Part shown: positions 41,184 through 53,762 of the stretch, piece by piece | How the letters are laid out: the number at the start of each line of letters is the position of its first letter | Numbering within the stretch: the stretch's first letter is position 1 | NCBI GenBank assembly: GCA_034401135.1 | Contig: JAWZSP010000005.1 | Span: 2,294,001-2,358,000, forward strand | Direction: 5' to 3' | Length of the DNA stretch: 64,000 bases | DNA from: Volutella citrinella | Lineage: Eukaryota; Ascomycota; Sordariomycetes; Hypocreales; Nectriaceae | The notes under the pieces: model-generated | What the model saw: only the letters and a program-made list of their open reading frames with translations | The model's database searches: none | Told to the model about the DNA's origin: nothing | Position numbers and translations under genes: made by a program

Positions 41184-43474
41184 CTACATATCCTGACCTT
41201 GGCCGTCAGCGGGAGTACCAGCCGTGTCTACTCCATGGAAGGCATCGCCGAATGCCGAGTCTTCCATGTCCATGTTGAGATCCAGACCCTCGCCCAGCTC
41301 GCCAGCAGAGCCATCCAGCGTGGGCCCATCAAATCCAGCGAGGGCATCTCCGGCAGTATCGAGGTCGCCGAGGGAGCTGAAGTCATTCTGGTCGAATGAA
41401 ATCGAGCCGCCATCCGTAACGGCGGGCGTCCCGGCTGCCGAGGGGGGCTTCGCGCCTGCGCCTGGCCCATCCTTGCCCAAGTTAAGGGAATCGGGGGCCG
41501 ACGGCGTGCCCGTTGACGCAGCAGCCGCCCCCGGTTGAGCGTTGGGGTCGGCTGTCGCACCGTCCTTGGGCACAACCACCCAGTCTCCGCTGCCAGTGCC
41601 GTGGTCGGGCGCCGTCTCAGTAATCGACTTCGAGGGCGCCTCTGTGCCGCCCATGACCACGTCGCTAGGAGCAGATGTCTGGGCCACCACAGAAGAGTGC
41701 TGGGCGGCGGGCGACGCGATATTTGCGTTAGACGGAGTCGCCGCGTTGGACTGCGCAGCGGACATGTGTGGTTGGGGCGTCGGGAAGTTGTTCACCGGCG
41801 TCGACGTCGCCGAGAGTCCAGTGTGCATCTGGTCCAAAAGACCAGCAGCGGTGCCGCCCATGTCGACATCCGACTCGCCAATCATGACTCCGCTGTTCTG
41901 CGAGCCTGAATGAGATCCTTGTCGAGAGAGCTCCTGAGCGGGTGCCGCCGGGGGCTCGGGAGCAGGTGCCTGATAACCACCATCCTGTACCCGGTGCACT
42001 GTCGGTTTAGCCTCGACCTTATTCCCAGTGCTCGACTCGACTTCTGAGACGATTTCATCAATCGTCTTCTTGCTCGGTGCGCGGTGGCCGGCATCATCGT
42101 CCTGCATGTCCACTCTCCCATCGATTCTCCACACCTCTGGTCCTGTGCTCTCCACTACGCTGCGCAGCTCTTTCTCCTTAGTGTTGAGGATGGACGTCCC
42201 CTTGAATTTCGCGAGAGCCTCTGCATGTGCCGCTTGCATCCTCTCGATCTCGGCCTTTGTCGACTCGATATGATCCTGGACTCGCTTCCGGAACTCGTCT
42301 GCCTTGGCGGGCTCCAGTCGTCCAACGTAAGGCTTGTCGGTAGAAGTATTAAAGGTCTCGGCACCCTGCGCGGAGAAAATTCCTTCTGTTAACGAGGCCA
42401 GCTCTCCTTTGAGTCCGAGGCCGAGGTCCGTCGGTGTGATCTGGCTGACGCGAAAAGGCGAGGACAGAATCTCCTCCATCCACTCATGGTTCTGCTGATA
42501 CCGGTTGAGGGAGATCTCTCTGGGAGTGAGATGGTCAAACATGTCTCCTCGCGAAATGTCCTCGTCATCGTCAAAGGGGACATCCATCTGGGGCATTCCC
42601 GGGACAGGGGCTTGTTGGGCCTGGTTTGCAGCGTGCCTGGCACGCTTGTTGGGGGGAGGCCCCTGGGGAGCCTGGGGAGGATATGCCATCTGCTGAGGAA
42701 CCCCGCGGGGTGCCATCTGCGGTGGCATCTGCTGTCGAGTTGGGTCGGGCAGAGTCGGCCAGTTCACCCGGTCGGACAGCATGAACTCCTTGCGGCGGAT
42801 TTGCCCGGCGCGCTGCAGGTAATGCCGCTGCTGCATAATATTGTTGACCCGCTCATCATAGGGAATCATGGCGACAGGGACTCGGTCGTTCGGCTCAGAA
42901 GGCCCATAGTGGACGATGAACAAGCTGACGTCGGGTTGCGGCGAGCTCGGGTGACCAGGGACAGGGACGAGGCGGAAGCGGCGTCGTGCGTGAAGAGCAT
43001 ACTGCTCTCCGGGAATATATCCTGCTTTCTGGTAGTAGATTTCCATCATCTGTTGCAATGTGAGTACCAAAACCAAAGAATGCCGCGAAAGGCACTTACC
43101 AAACCGTTGCCAAGATCGTGCTTGTAGAGCTGCTCAGGAGGCGCCCACACAAAGCCGTCCGTGGCAGAGTTGGTGCCAAGTCTTTGCAAAGGTTGCCATG
43201 TGAGAAGAACGGTGCCATCGGTAGGCTTGTCGAGGTAGGTCCAAAAGAAGGGAGCTCGGTCTCGCGCGACTTGGGGGGCGCTCATCAGCCACTTGGCCAC
43301 CTCATTCAGGTCCAGGCGTGGCATCGCCGGGTAGCGAAACGAGGAGATCAGGTGCACATGAGGCATCTACATGACAATTAGAGTCAGCTGCGACGGCCGG
43401 GCGGGCAAAAAGGCACGTACGAGGTCCTGGGGGACGCCCTGGCTGGGGTCGGGTTGCGCCATTGGGGCAGTCAT
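41184..43474 (-). CDS. SSR4: SWI/SNF and RSC complex subunit Ssr4
   Basis: Chromatin-remodelling subunit of the Ssr4 family (described in fission yeast SWI/SNF and RSC). Minus-strand exons 43474-43421, 43366-43100 and 43049-41184 give 728 aa. The N-terminal Ssr4 domain is clear: MPHVHLISSFRYPAMPRLDL, KWLMSAPQVARDRAPFFWTY, DGTVLLTWQPLQRLGTNSAT, then EIYYQKAGYIPGEQYALHAR. A second conserved stretch covers LTPREISLNRYQQNHEWMEE and SPFRVSQITPTDLGLGLKGE. The rest is a Pro/Gln-rich linker (about 230-300) and a long Ser/Ala/Gly/Pro- and Asp-rich disordered tail. The first exon encodes only 18 residues. Confidence 0.92.
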
Positions 43475-44131
43475 TGCGGCGACGATCAAGCAATGTCAGG
43501 ACGGGATCCCGTCGATTGGCGCCTGGGGATGGGTTGCACGTCGTATTAAGGCCTCGCGGGGCAAATAGCAATGCGGTCGGGAGTTGGGCTGGGGCGAACG
43601 AATGGGGCGGCGCAACAAGTGATAGATGCGGTTGATGGAATTGGCGACCTAGCCGGTGCGCGGCTCCCAAACTTCTCGCGACGAGGCTACGTGACATGAG
43701 CCAATCATGGCGTGTTTCAGAGAATAGAAGTGGGCCCCTTCATCCAGCGTGTTGCCTCCCAACATTCAGGTCAATTGAAGAAGAGCCAGACTTCGCCGCA
43801 ACACGCCACCAAAGAAACTACGGACAAAGTGCTAGCCACTGGTGCAATTATTTTCGTTTCCAATGAGATATTATTTTTGTTCATGGCTTTATTTTTTTGT
43901 CTTCAAGTATGGTATTTTTGTGATCGCGCTCCAGGGCCAGGCATCCGCCTCTGTTGCGCCTGAGCTTCTAATCCCTGCCAAATCATCGCATTACTCAGAT
44001 TTCTCATCGAGGCTATTCCTGTTGCGTTCCCATGCAAAAGCCTCGTCGCATTTACGCCATTGGGACGTTCTGGACGCTCTGCATTTTTCCTTGCTCTTCA
44101 ATCTCCCGCCTCATTCACTATCTATCACCAC
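43475..44131. other. Intergenic region SSR4 / GND
   Basis: Both neighbours are on the minus strand, so this gap holds the SSR4 promoter and the GND 3' flank. A T-rich stretch lies around 43848-43925 (on the plus strand). No coding sequence supported. Confidence 0.45.
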
Positions 44132-46166
44132 TTAAGCCTGGTAGGTAGAGGCAGAGACGTTACCACCGCGGCCAGTCCAGTTAACGTGGATGTCCTGGCC
44201 ATCGGGGTACTTGGCGCTGGCGAACTCAGGCTTGATGCGGAAGGTGTGGGCACCAAAGTAGTCACGCTGGGCCTGGAGCATGTTGGCAGGCAGGTCCTTG
44301 GTGCGGTAACCATCAAACCACGACAGAGCAGTCGAGAAAGCAGGAGTGGGGATACCAATAAGGGCAGCCTTGGCGACAACGTCTCGCCATCCGGGCTGAG
44401 CCTTGTTGATAGCGTTGTTGAAGAAGTCATCGAAGAGGAGGTTCTGGAGATCATCGTTCTTGCGGTAAGCGGCGGTGATATCCTTGAGGAAGACGGATCG
44501 AATAATGCAGCCACCACGCCACATCAGGGCAATGGAGGGCTTGTTCAGCTTCCAGCCGTACTCCTTGGCAGCCTTTCAAACTAATGTCAGCACACGTCGC
44601 AACACAACAAGAATCTGCACGGCGTAATCTCACCTCCTGCATCAGCATGAAGCCCTGGGCGTACGAGATAATCTTGGAGGCGTAGAGAGCCTGCTCAAGG
44701 TCCTCAAGGAACTGGGCGCGGTCACCCTCGAACTTGGTGGTTCGGCTGTGGAACTGGAGCCTCTTGGAGGCCTCGGTACGCTCATCCTTGATGGCAGACA
44801 GGCATCGGGAGAGGACAGCCTCGGCAATAAGAGTGACGGGCATGCCCAGGTCAAGGGAGTTGACAGCGGTCCACTTGCCAGTTCCCTTCTGGCCGGCCTT
44901 GTCGAGAATCTTCTCGACGAGAGGAGTGCCATCCTCGTCGTTGAAGTACATGATGTCGCGGGTAATCTCAATGAGGAAAGAGTCCAGAACACCCTTGTTC
45001 CACTTGGCGAAGACATCGCCGATCTCCTTGCCGGTCATGCCCAGGCCGCGCTTCATGATGTCGTAGGCCTGAAGAAGCTGCGTCAGCAAACACATCACCT
45101 TATCCGCAAACCAAAACGACTTACCTCGCAAATGAGCTGCATGTCACCATACTCGATACCGTTGTGGACCATCTTGACGTAGTGACCAGCACCCTCGTCA
45201 CCGACCCAGTCACAGCAGGGCTCACCGTCGCTCTTGGCAGAGATATCCTGGAAGATACCCTTGATGTGAGGCCAGGCGGCCTCATCACCACCGGGCATAA
45301 TGGAGGGGCCAGTACGGGCACCCTCCTCACCACCAGAGACGCCAGAGCCGACGAAGCGGATGTTCTTGCTGGAGAGGTACTTGTAGCGGCGGTTGGAGTC
45401 AGGGAAGTGAGAGTTACCGCCGTCAATGATGATGTCGCCGGCCTCAAGGAGGGGGAGGAGGAGCTCAATCCAGTCATCGACAGCCTTGCCAGCCTGGACA
45501 AGGAGCATGACACGGCGGGGGGACTTGAGCTTGCTCACGAACTCCTCGACGTTCTGGGCACCAACAATGGACTTGCCCTTGGCCTCGTTAGCCAGGAATC
45601 GGTCGACCTTGGAGACGGTTCGGTTGAAGGCGCAAATGGTGTAACCGTGGTCGGCCATGTTCAGAATGAGGTTCTGTCCCCTGCCATGATGCGTGAGTAC
45701 AAGAGAGCTTCGGTGTTTCGGGCCATCATGGGCCGGGGGGTAGGCACTCACATGACAGCCAGGCCAATGAGGCCGAGATCCGCGCTTGAAGCATCGTTAG
45801 CAGAGTTTCGGAGTTTGGGTTGCGCCAGAGGCGGCGGCTAACGTTGCATCATTGGAGGTAGTGTTGGAGGTGGTGGGGGTTGGGTGGGCTCCTCCCAACT
45901 TGATGTTGGTGAGCCGAGCGCTGGCTCGAGAGCGTGAGCAACAAATTCACACCAAGGGGGGCAGCAGCCAAAGCATCAAAAAGACACACTTAGCAGGCCC
46001 AGCGTCTACATTCTCGCGACAGCTGCGCATCGCCTTGAGAGTGCGCGAATTGAAGCCCTCATGAGTGCAACACCAGCTCTGCTGGGCGGGGTGGCGGGGT
46101 AACAAGCTAAATGACGAAAGATTGGAGGGGGGTTGGACAGTGGACGACTTACACGGGGCCAGACAT
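44132..46166 (-). CDS. GND1: 6-phosphogluconate dehydrogenase, decarboxylating
   Basis: Third enzyme of the oxidative pentose phosphate pathway; converts 6-phosphogluconate and NADP+ to ribulose 5-phosphate, CO2 and NADPH in the cytosol. Minus-strand exons 46166-46153, 45784-45752, 45680-45125, 45068-44634 and 44572-44132 give 492 aa, the normal length. The Rossmann fingerprint is [20 protein letters not shown] (8-27). Family signatures [31 protein letters not shown] and the catalytic Lys in [20 protein letters not shown] are intact. The C-terminal substrate tail includes DYFGAHTF. The first exon is 14 nt (MSGP plus two bases), followed by a 368-nt intron, the longest here, and a 33-nt exon. 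Confidence 0.95.
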
Positions 46167-49100
46167 GATGATTTGAGTGAGCTGTGAAATGGGGCACGCG
46201 AGAGTGGCAGGGCGAACGCGGGTGTTCTTTCAGAGTGAGGGTTGGGGAGAGAAAAAAGAGGAGGAGGGGAAAGAAATGGGTGTCGGTTGCGGGATGTCGA
46301 CAAATATAGTGACCCAGGAGGAGAGATTGCTGTTGACCTTGCCTGACTAGTCCTCCGCAGGTGTCTTACCAAGGTAGGCGGCCCTGGACACGGCGACCAC
46401 GGCGAGCAGGCGGGGATAGGGGAGGAGGGGCTCGCACGCTCCTCCCTCCCGCCATGATGCGCCATGCTGTCACAGCACCGAACCTACCGCTTAGGCCATA
46501 GTACCTGCCGCGTACCTTCTATCCCCGTTCAGCTCCTCCATCCCAGCTTCGGCGGCGCACCCTCACCGGCGACTCGGCCGCAATTCTGTCACCCATCTGA
46601 TGCTACTAAGAGATGCCCGGGCCCATTCTACTCTGCCAACCTTCCCAAACACACCCCCAGGGAGCACGCTTTGCCATCAAGGCGGATGTAGTACTTGCCG
46701 CTGGCCCCCTCCCAGGTACTTGGGGTACATCTTGCGTCGCTTGCTGAGGCACGCCGCATCCGACACTTCCTCCGTCCCCTCCTCACCTCGAAGTTTCGCC
46801 GCCTCGCCGCCAAGCTAAAGCGGGCCCTCATTGCTGGAATGGCGGGGCAGCCTTTCACCACTAAGCTACATCCGCGAATCGCCATCGCTGCTTCGACTAC
46901 GATGTGCGACGGTGCCCTCACTCTTACATTTACCTTTTAGACAATGCTTGCTCTCCAATCATGGCGCCCCTCCGGGCTGCGCCAGGAGCTTTTCCGTCGT
47001 CACCCCAAAGCAAAGCCCGTCAGGTTCAAGGGTTGGCCGCCTTTCCGCGCGCGCTCCGGGTGCTTACAAACGGTGGGGGTCCATGACTGTACTCTGACAT
47101 TGCCCTGTTTTGCTGCCCTACGTATGGCGCAACATAGCTGTGTGTGCGGATTGCTCGGCTGAATGGCCACGACAAATGATGATAAATCTTGATGATGGCC
47201 TCCTCTGGCATTCGGTCAGACATTTGTCTTCAACACCTTCGAGTTGGCGCGACATGTGTGCCGTGTCTGCGACATCCGGCAGTGCGATACGCAATGCGTA
47301 TCGCGATCTCCGGACAGCAACAGATCCTGCTCCCCAAGGCCAAACCGCCCACCCCCACCCCTCATGACTTCGCCCGTTTCGAAGCTCCTTAGCTAGTCCT
47401 CTATCAGCCAGTGGCTACGGTTTACGTTTTGGTTGCCATCACCACGTCGGACAAAGAGTTCCAGACAATTCGATTGTTCCTGCGGCGAGCTTGTTGCCGG
47501 CCCCCTCATATCATTTCTCATAGCATCCCACACGCACCGAGGTGTCACTCACGGGTCGAGTCGGGAAACACGGGCCAATTCTAAAGCATGAGGCTGTTGC
47601 CAAACAGGCTTGTGCCTGTATCACACCGAGGGAAGTCGCACCGAGACCCCTGGGCGTCGCGCCGTGGGTGTGGCTCGTCAATGCAATATCCTCCCCCAAC
47701 CTGGCGTGGGCGGCAGAGTGCAAGTGGACACCCCAGACGTCGTCGTGTTGGCGTTGGGACCATCATCGCTTCTCCGCCGCCGTCCACGGAGGTGCTGGAG
47801 GCCTTGGAAGCGCAGCAAGGCCCGCAGAATCCCTATGGCTGCGCCAATGGAGCTGATAGTCGGACTGTCGCCCGAGCCCCAACCGGCTCTAGAGTGCGTC
47901 AGAAATCCGTTCCCGACCCGTCCGAAAGGGCCACCCACCACAAAAAGGCCGCAAGTCTCCTCACCACACTCGCCGAGCGCCAACCATTGCCCCGCGGCGG
48001 CAGCCCAGCAACGTGGTTCTGGCATGGTGCGCGGAGCAGTGCCATCCACCTATGAGGTGACGGCTTGGGCTCCACCGGAATTAAATCCGTAAGTTGAGCG
48101 GCGTGTCGCGGCGAGGGCACCGAGTTCTTGCATCCCAGGCCCACAGCCCGAAGTCGCACATTACATGTGCATAAGGGTGACTGTCAGCCTAGCCTGACAG
48201 AAGATTCCACACCATGGGCACTCATTATTGACGCCTCGCGCTCCATGCAGAATCGCCCTGAGGCTGTCGATGACTACGGCGCCGTCGTTGAGAATGGGCC
48301 TACGAGTAATGACGAACCATGGCTGCTCAATGAGGGAAAGTGGAGGATTTCGTCTGGCTACCATCTCTCCATTGCAAAGTACTCCGTAGTATTTACCGAT
48401 TCATCAGCCACAGTTGACTCGACAACCCAACGGGCCGCTGTATCCATGAGCTCTTAAAACTGCCCTCCTTGGACAATTTGCCCCATGTTCGCACCATCCC
48501 CACAATCACCACTTATGAGACACACCAACAAAACCTTTCTCAGACATCCGTCGTAAAAACACAAGTTGCGGTCTATGAATATGTAGTTTCGTTGACACAA
48601 CCTCTCAGAAGTCTTGACCATAGGCAATTTCCATCATGAGGACCCATGTCGGCGGCCGTCAAATCATGGGCAAGCGAACTTACGCACAATTACACGCTTT
48701 GGAGTTCTCCGAGAACTCTCGTGAAGGTTTTGCATCGAGCAAGGAATGTTTAGCCGTCGATTGGAGACATCATGAGCACCCGTCTGTTCAACTACATGGG
48801 GCACCATGCGCCAAAGCCGTTGTGGAACGCCGAGCCGCGCCAATCATGACATGATCACACCTTACCCGCACACCAAGTAGGTCAGGTCCAACTTCTCCAT
48901 GGCTGTAGAACCATGGGGCGGTCCGCAGACTATCAAGGAACCCTGCTGGTTAACTCAATAAGTAGTCGGTACCACTCACTGTACCATATCCCTCCTAACC
49001 CTCGGTCCGCCTCGATCCAGGGCCTTGCCCAGTTCTGGCTGCTAAAGCCTGCAATCGATCTGTACAAAACCCCTGTTCAACGATCAAGGCTACATCATGC

Positions 49101-50127
49101 CGCATATTGCGTCACGGCCGGTGTGAAATGTATCTGAAAGGCAGGAATGCTGAAGCATCAAGATACTTCCGCCTGCCTTGGTTGGGTGGTTTATATGAAG
49201 GTCTCCGTGGGTATGTAGACTTTGGGGGTACCTCTAGGTACTCGGCATGAGCCCCAAGGAGCATGTATTCGCAGCCACTAAGAAGCGGCTTGTTCCATGG
49301 CGAGCTGAAGAGCATATTGGCTCAATAGCTGAAGGGCTCATGAGCACCAGCTGGTCCTTCACTCGTGGTCCGCCATTGGTTTCACCTCTTCTAGTCGGAT
49401 TTCCCTCAACTCTTTGCCGGCAACACACATCAAAGGCACACTTGTTACTCACCTGTAAAGAGAAAGTCATGTACGGGGAGCGTGTCCCATTCATTGTGCG
49501 TCTGCTCTACCACAGCCGAGAGCCAGCCGCATTTGGCTCCATCCCAATGATGGGAAGACGGCATGGCCCACGCTATTTACCGAGCCTTTTTTTATGGTGG
49601 TATACATGCAAACATGTTTTTGTTTTTTGGAGAACATACCGCTGGGACATAACCTTGTACTCCAACTTGCTGAGTGTTGATGTTGAGATAACGGCAATGA
49701 GGTGGCCAGGGGAGTGTGCCGGGGTCATACCACACACTGATAAGCCTAAATCATCATTCCGATTTTCCGTTGTCGGCAGGATGAAGTATTGAGTCTGATT
49801 GTTATTCATGTTAAGATAAAACTGGTAATCCCCTTCCGTGTTGGCATCATCTTCGGCGTTGCCGCAAGTCGAAGCGTGTCACGTGCTCGCCCAACCGCTC
49901 TCCCAAAATTTTGGTTCCTGCCTCAAGAGGCCGCCACCAGCATCAACCATACAGCACCACATCGACTCCGTGCGAAACAACGAGCATCTTCAAAGCTGCA
50001 ACGCGGCAAAAGAACTGAGAAGGGAAGCTAAAAAGCAGACTTTGAGCAGAAAACATCTCACTCGGCTCAAAGGTACGTCTCGCATCGCACGCGAACAATC
50101 TCCCAATCTTCCTCGCTCTTATTCATC
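46167..50127. other. Gene-poor stretch, 4 kb
   Basis: The largest region without a supported gene. The left end is the GND promoter; the right end is the leader of the RBM42-like gene. Open frames (best 49247-49792, 181 codons) show no family motif and weak codon bias. No transposon relics, terminal repeats or RIP-like AT-rich blocks were recognised. A 21-bp inverted repeat lies at 47284-47304. Non-coding RNA or a fast-evolving small-protein gene cannot be excluded. Confidence 0.45.
47284..47304. repeat. Perfect inverted repeat, 10-bp arms
   Basis: Arms GCGATACGCA and TGCGTATCGC are separated by a single A. The symmetry is that of a dimer-binding site or a very short hairpin. It lies in the gene-poor stretch, far from any recognised start codon. 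Confidence 0.5.
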
Positions 50128-51153
50128 ATGGCGTACCCTCCACCTCCAGGCATCGGCAATCTCCCTGCGAAGCCTCCGGCCTCAAAGTCCGGCTTCAAAC
50201 CAGCCTTCAGCTCCACGCCGCAGCCATCGGCCTCGTCATATTCCAGTGCGCCACCATCGTACTCGGGCGCATCGACCTACTCGGCCTCCGCTGCCCAATA
50301 TGGACCGTCATACCCATCATACTCGGGCGGTGTGACATCCTCCGCGCCGACATCATATTCCTATCCTCAACAACATCAGCAGCAACAGCAGCCTCCTCAG
50401 CAGCAGCCTAGCTATGGCCCTCAGAGCGCCGGTCCCCAGAGCTACGGCCCCCAGAGCTATGGCGCCGCCCCTCAAATCAGGAATCCGTTCCCCGCAGGGG
50501 GCAGCGACTACGACCCCGAAATGGCCGCTCAGATCGCTCAATGGCAAAGTGCCTACGTGAGCCGCGACCCCAAGGACGGCCGTCCTGCCGGTGCCACCGA
50601 TGTGCCGAAGCCCGAAATTCCGGTGCCCGCTGTCAATAGCAACAATCAGAAGACCGTGGTCCGCGAAGGCGGCGGGAAGAAATGGAACGACGACACACTT
50701 CTCGAATGGGATCCCTCGCACCTGCGCCTCTTTGTTGGAAACTTGGCCGGCGAGACGACGGACGAATCGCTTCTCAAGGCATTTTCGCGGTGGAAGTCTG
50801 TGCAGAAGGCCAGAGTTATCCGCGAGAAGCGCACCTCGAAGTCCAAGGGCTACGGCTTCGTCAGCTTCAGCGACGCTGATGACTTCTTCCAGGCCGCCAA
50901 GGAGATGAATGGGAAATACATCCAGAGCCACCCGGTCGTTGTCCGCAAGGCAAACACCGAGATCAAGGTGACGAACAACAAGGACAAGGACAGAGGCAGA
51001 AAGAACAAGAACAATAACAAGGGCGGCCGTGGCGGTAAAGGTAACGGTAACGGTGGTGGAGGTAGCTATGAGCCCAACCTCGGACCCGTTGGCGGCAACG
51101 GCGTGACCAAGCCCGGCCAACGGACCAAGAATGGCCTCAAGCTGCTCGGCTAG
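50128..51153 (+). CDS. RNA-binding protein, RBM42-like (single RRM)
   Basis: Single exon, 341 aa. One RRM lies at about 198-276, with RNP2 (LRLFVGNLAG) and RNP1 (SKGYGFVSF) both intact. The segment just upstream, KKWNDDTLLEWDPSHLRLFV, is typical of RBM42, a factor linked to splicing and stress granules in animals. The N-terminal 130 residues are low complexity (Pro/Ser/Tyr/Gln-rich, with a CAG-repeat-encoded Gln block and GPQSYGPQSYG repeats). The C-terminal tail is Lys/Asn/Gly-rich (RGRKNKNNNKGGRGGKGNGN) and ends with the conserved KPGQRTKNGLKLLG. Nuclear and cytoplasmic RNA binding is expected. Confidence 0.9.
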   Translation: MAYPPPPGIGNLPAKPPASKSGFKPAFSSTPQPSASSYSSAPPSYSGASTYSASAAQYGPSYPSYSGGVTSSAPTSYSYPQQHQQQQQPPQQQPSYGPQSAGPQSYGPQSYGAAPQIRNPFPAGGSDYDPEMAAQIAQWQSAYVSRDPKDGRPAGATDVPKPEIPVPAVNSNNQKTVVREGGGKKWNDDTLLEWDPSHLRLFVGNLAGETTDESLLKAFSRWKSVQKARVIREKRTSKSKGYGFVSFSDADDFFQAAKEMNGKYIQSHPVVVRKANTEIKVTNNKDKDRGRKNKNNNKGGRGGKGNGNGGGGSYEPNLGPVGGNGVTKPGQRTKNGLKLLG

Positions 51154-51698
51154 AGTGCATGGTAGCGCAGCTCTTGCCATTGTTTAGTTTGCCTGCTGCG
51201 GAGTTTCGGCGTTTGCACAACGGAGGGACACTTGAGGGGTCAATGAGGCTCAATACAAAGCGACGACGGCTTGGTATTGGTTCGGACAGCCAAGGACAGC
51301 CTAGGAGGATATTACTTTGAGAGCAACACCTATATATATAATGCTAGCAACTTGTAAAAGATCAATCTCGGCGGTGTGTTCAAGTGAGCGGTGAAGTGGG
51401 CTTAACAAGAGATGGTGTATGATGGTGTCTTTGGGTATCATTAAATATTGTGCCCAGCATGTTCCAGAGCATGCCAGGCTCTAATTCGCAATCGCTCCGA
51501 CCATTCAATGATGTGTTCCTTCTCTCAACAGCCCAGCTTGTTTCAGGGCAGTAATTATCCTCCTGCATGGACCTATCTCTTCTCGTAGGCTGGCAGATGT
51601 ACGACGATACACATGCCTTCCCACCACGGTAGGTATCTGGTATATGCTAAATACATGTGAAATTATAGTTATCCAATGGCTAAATTAGAGGGCGCCAT
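51154..51698. other. Convergent 3' flanks RBM42-like / TPT-family gene
   Basis: 545-bp gap between converging genes, with a short TATATATATA tract near 51332-51341. No coding sequence supported. Confidence 0.5.
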
Positions 51699-53762
51699 TT
51701 AGTCAGCCCGTGGTGGTCGAGTTTCCTGTGGGGAATCTGATTGAAGAAGCGGCTGAAAGTCGCCATTTGGGCTGTCCATGCCGTCGATGCTGTCGCGGAG
51801 GAACGCAGCAGAGTCTGGCTGAACGTCCTCGGCATCGGGGTCATAGTCGCTGCCGCTGCTGATGGGCTCGTCTTCTACGAGGTGGCGGTTGTGGACGTCG
51901 ACCTGGGCCTCCTCGCGCATCTTTGTGATTTTAATGTAGTTGTAAGCAATAATAGCTGCCATGGTGGTGAGGAGTCCAATGAAGTTGACGAGGGTGAGGT
52001 GGTCGTCAAAGACGAGGGCTGCAGCAAAGATTGTGACGACCTCCTTGAAGATGCCAGCGATGGAGAGGGTTACGACCGAGGTGCGCTTCAGCAGGGCGAA
52101 CTCGGAGGCTGTCATACAGAAGGCGATGCAGCCGGGGAACAGGAGGAACAGGGGGGCGAGGAGAAGTCCCCACTCATCAGCAAGCCCTCTAAATCCTTCG
52201 AAGAGGTTTCCGAAGCCTTCCACGGGTATGGCGAGGATGAGGATGGCGATGAACATGACGGGGCTGAGATAGAAGATGCTAGAGAATGGATTCGATGTTG
52301 CGGGGTTGCGAAGGAGGAGGATCTGGGTAAGCGCCCATCGGAAGCCAGAGAAGAAGGCGGCCGAGATGACGAGGGCAAAGCCGCCGAGCTTGAATTCGAC
52401 CTCGCCAAACACCATGAGAATAACGCCCATGGTCATGGTTGCGATAATGCCAACAAGCTTCCATGTCGGCTTCTCCAGGCGGAAGAGGAATGCGAAGATA
52501 AGGACAAAGGCGAGTGATGATGATTTACACATGGCTGTTGCAAAAGTTAGATACCTCGGAGGCCCTCAAAAGACTTCTTATGACTGGGGGCTTACTGTAA
52601 AATGTGAGACTGATGAACTTGAGTGAGGTGTTGCCCAGGCCAATATCCAACCCGGTTGCAGCACCGCATGGCCCAATCCTGGTCAGGTAGAACATGGCAC
52701 TCATGGGTGAGCTGGCCTCCTCCCCGTGCCTCGAGCGGTTATAGTTGGGCCGGTATGACGGAATGAGCCATAGGACGAGAGAGGACAGCGCGAACTGCAC
52801 GACCATGTGCAAACTGGTTGTGAATAGCGGGAAGTGGAAGTCGAGCTTCTTGGGGTCGAACATCCACTTGTTATACTGGAGCGAATCGTGTTAGTTCGTC
52901 CTGCTCAAAACCAAGGGGCCGTCTGTCGAACAGGCGTCGATCGGCAGCAGAAAAGGAGTGGTCTAATACATACGAGAGAAATTGAAAGCGAAAAGAGGTA
53001 CCACAAAAGGATCAAAAAGACATTGATGGCCAGTGACTTGATGACGCTCTTGTCAGCCTCCTTTCGCTCGTCAGCAGAGATGCTGTTCTCCTTCTCCGGA
53101 ACGAAACGCTGGTCCAGCCGCGTGTTCGTCCTCTTCTTCTTCTGTATCCTCCTCTTGTGGCTCTTAGTTAGGCCCGTCTCTTCGTCATCATGCAGGTCCT
53201 CATCACTGTAGTCCCCATCGTCGGATCGATCCCCGTCATCCGGCTCTCCGTCCTCGGGGATCTTGCTAGGGTTTGCTGATTCGCTCAGCCCAGTGGCCGT
53301 AGGGGAGCGCTTACTGCCGGCCGCTCGTGAAGAAGACCCGAGCTGTGTATTGACCGGGTTCATGAGGCTGCTCCGCCGGCGTCTGTGGCCCAGAATGGGT
53401 TCCATCTCTATGTCTGACTCGGAGGACTCGGAGTGGGTGTCCAGGCGGGTCCCGGGTTCGGGGCGGCGGGACGAGGAGCCAGCTGTCGAGGAGGCGCGTA
53501 TATGAGGAAGAGGCGATGACGATGACGATATCGCCGCAGGTGGTTCTAGCTCAGATGCTTCCCATAATATGATGGAATCGCCGGCTTGTGAATTGGCGGA
53601 GGCTTCGTGGCGCGGTTCTGATAGGGAGGTTTCGAGATTGGGGACGACAGGTGGCACTTGGGACCAAGGCGATGAATGCGATGAAGGCGATGGGGAAGAG
53701 GCGTGAGGGGAGGTTGGGGTCGGGTCAGGAGAATCGGAAGAGGGGGCAGGGCGAGGCATCAT
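51699..53762 (-). CDS. Triose-phosphate transporter family membrane protein (SLC35C2/Ymd8-like)
   Basis: Drug/metabolite-transporter superfamily, TPT domain; relatives are Golgi or ER nucleotide-sugar carriers. Minus-strand exons 53762-52974, 52875-52596 and 52534-51699 give 634 aa. The first 235 residues are a Ser/Pro/Asp/Glu-rich cytosolic region ending in KSHKRRIQKKKRTNTR. Then about ten membrane segments begin with SLAINVFLILLWYLFSLSIS, then YNKWMFDPKKLDFHFPLFTT, GLDIGLGNTSLKFISLTFYT, CKSSSLAFVLIFAFLFRLEK and RTSVVTLSIAGIFKEVVTIF. Conserved Lys in NKW and LGNTSL/MCKSSSLAF motifs are characteristic of the family. The substrate is not predictable; yeast Ymd8 is the nearest named relative by layout. 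Confidence 0.87.

Noticed and set aside
49247..49792. 181-codon frame in the gene-poor stretch
   Set aside because: Weak codon bias, no family motif, and no clear exon structure.
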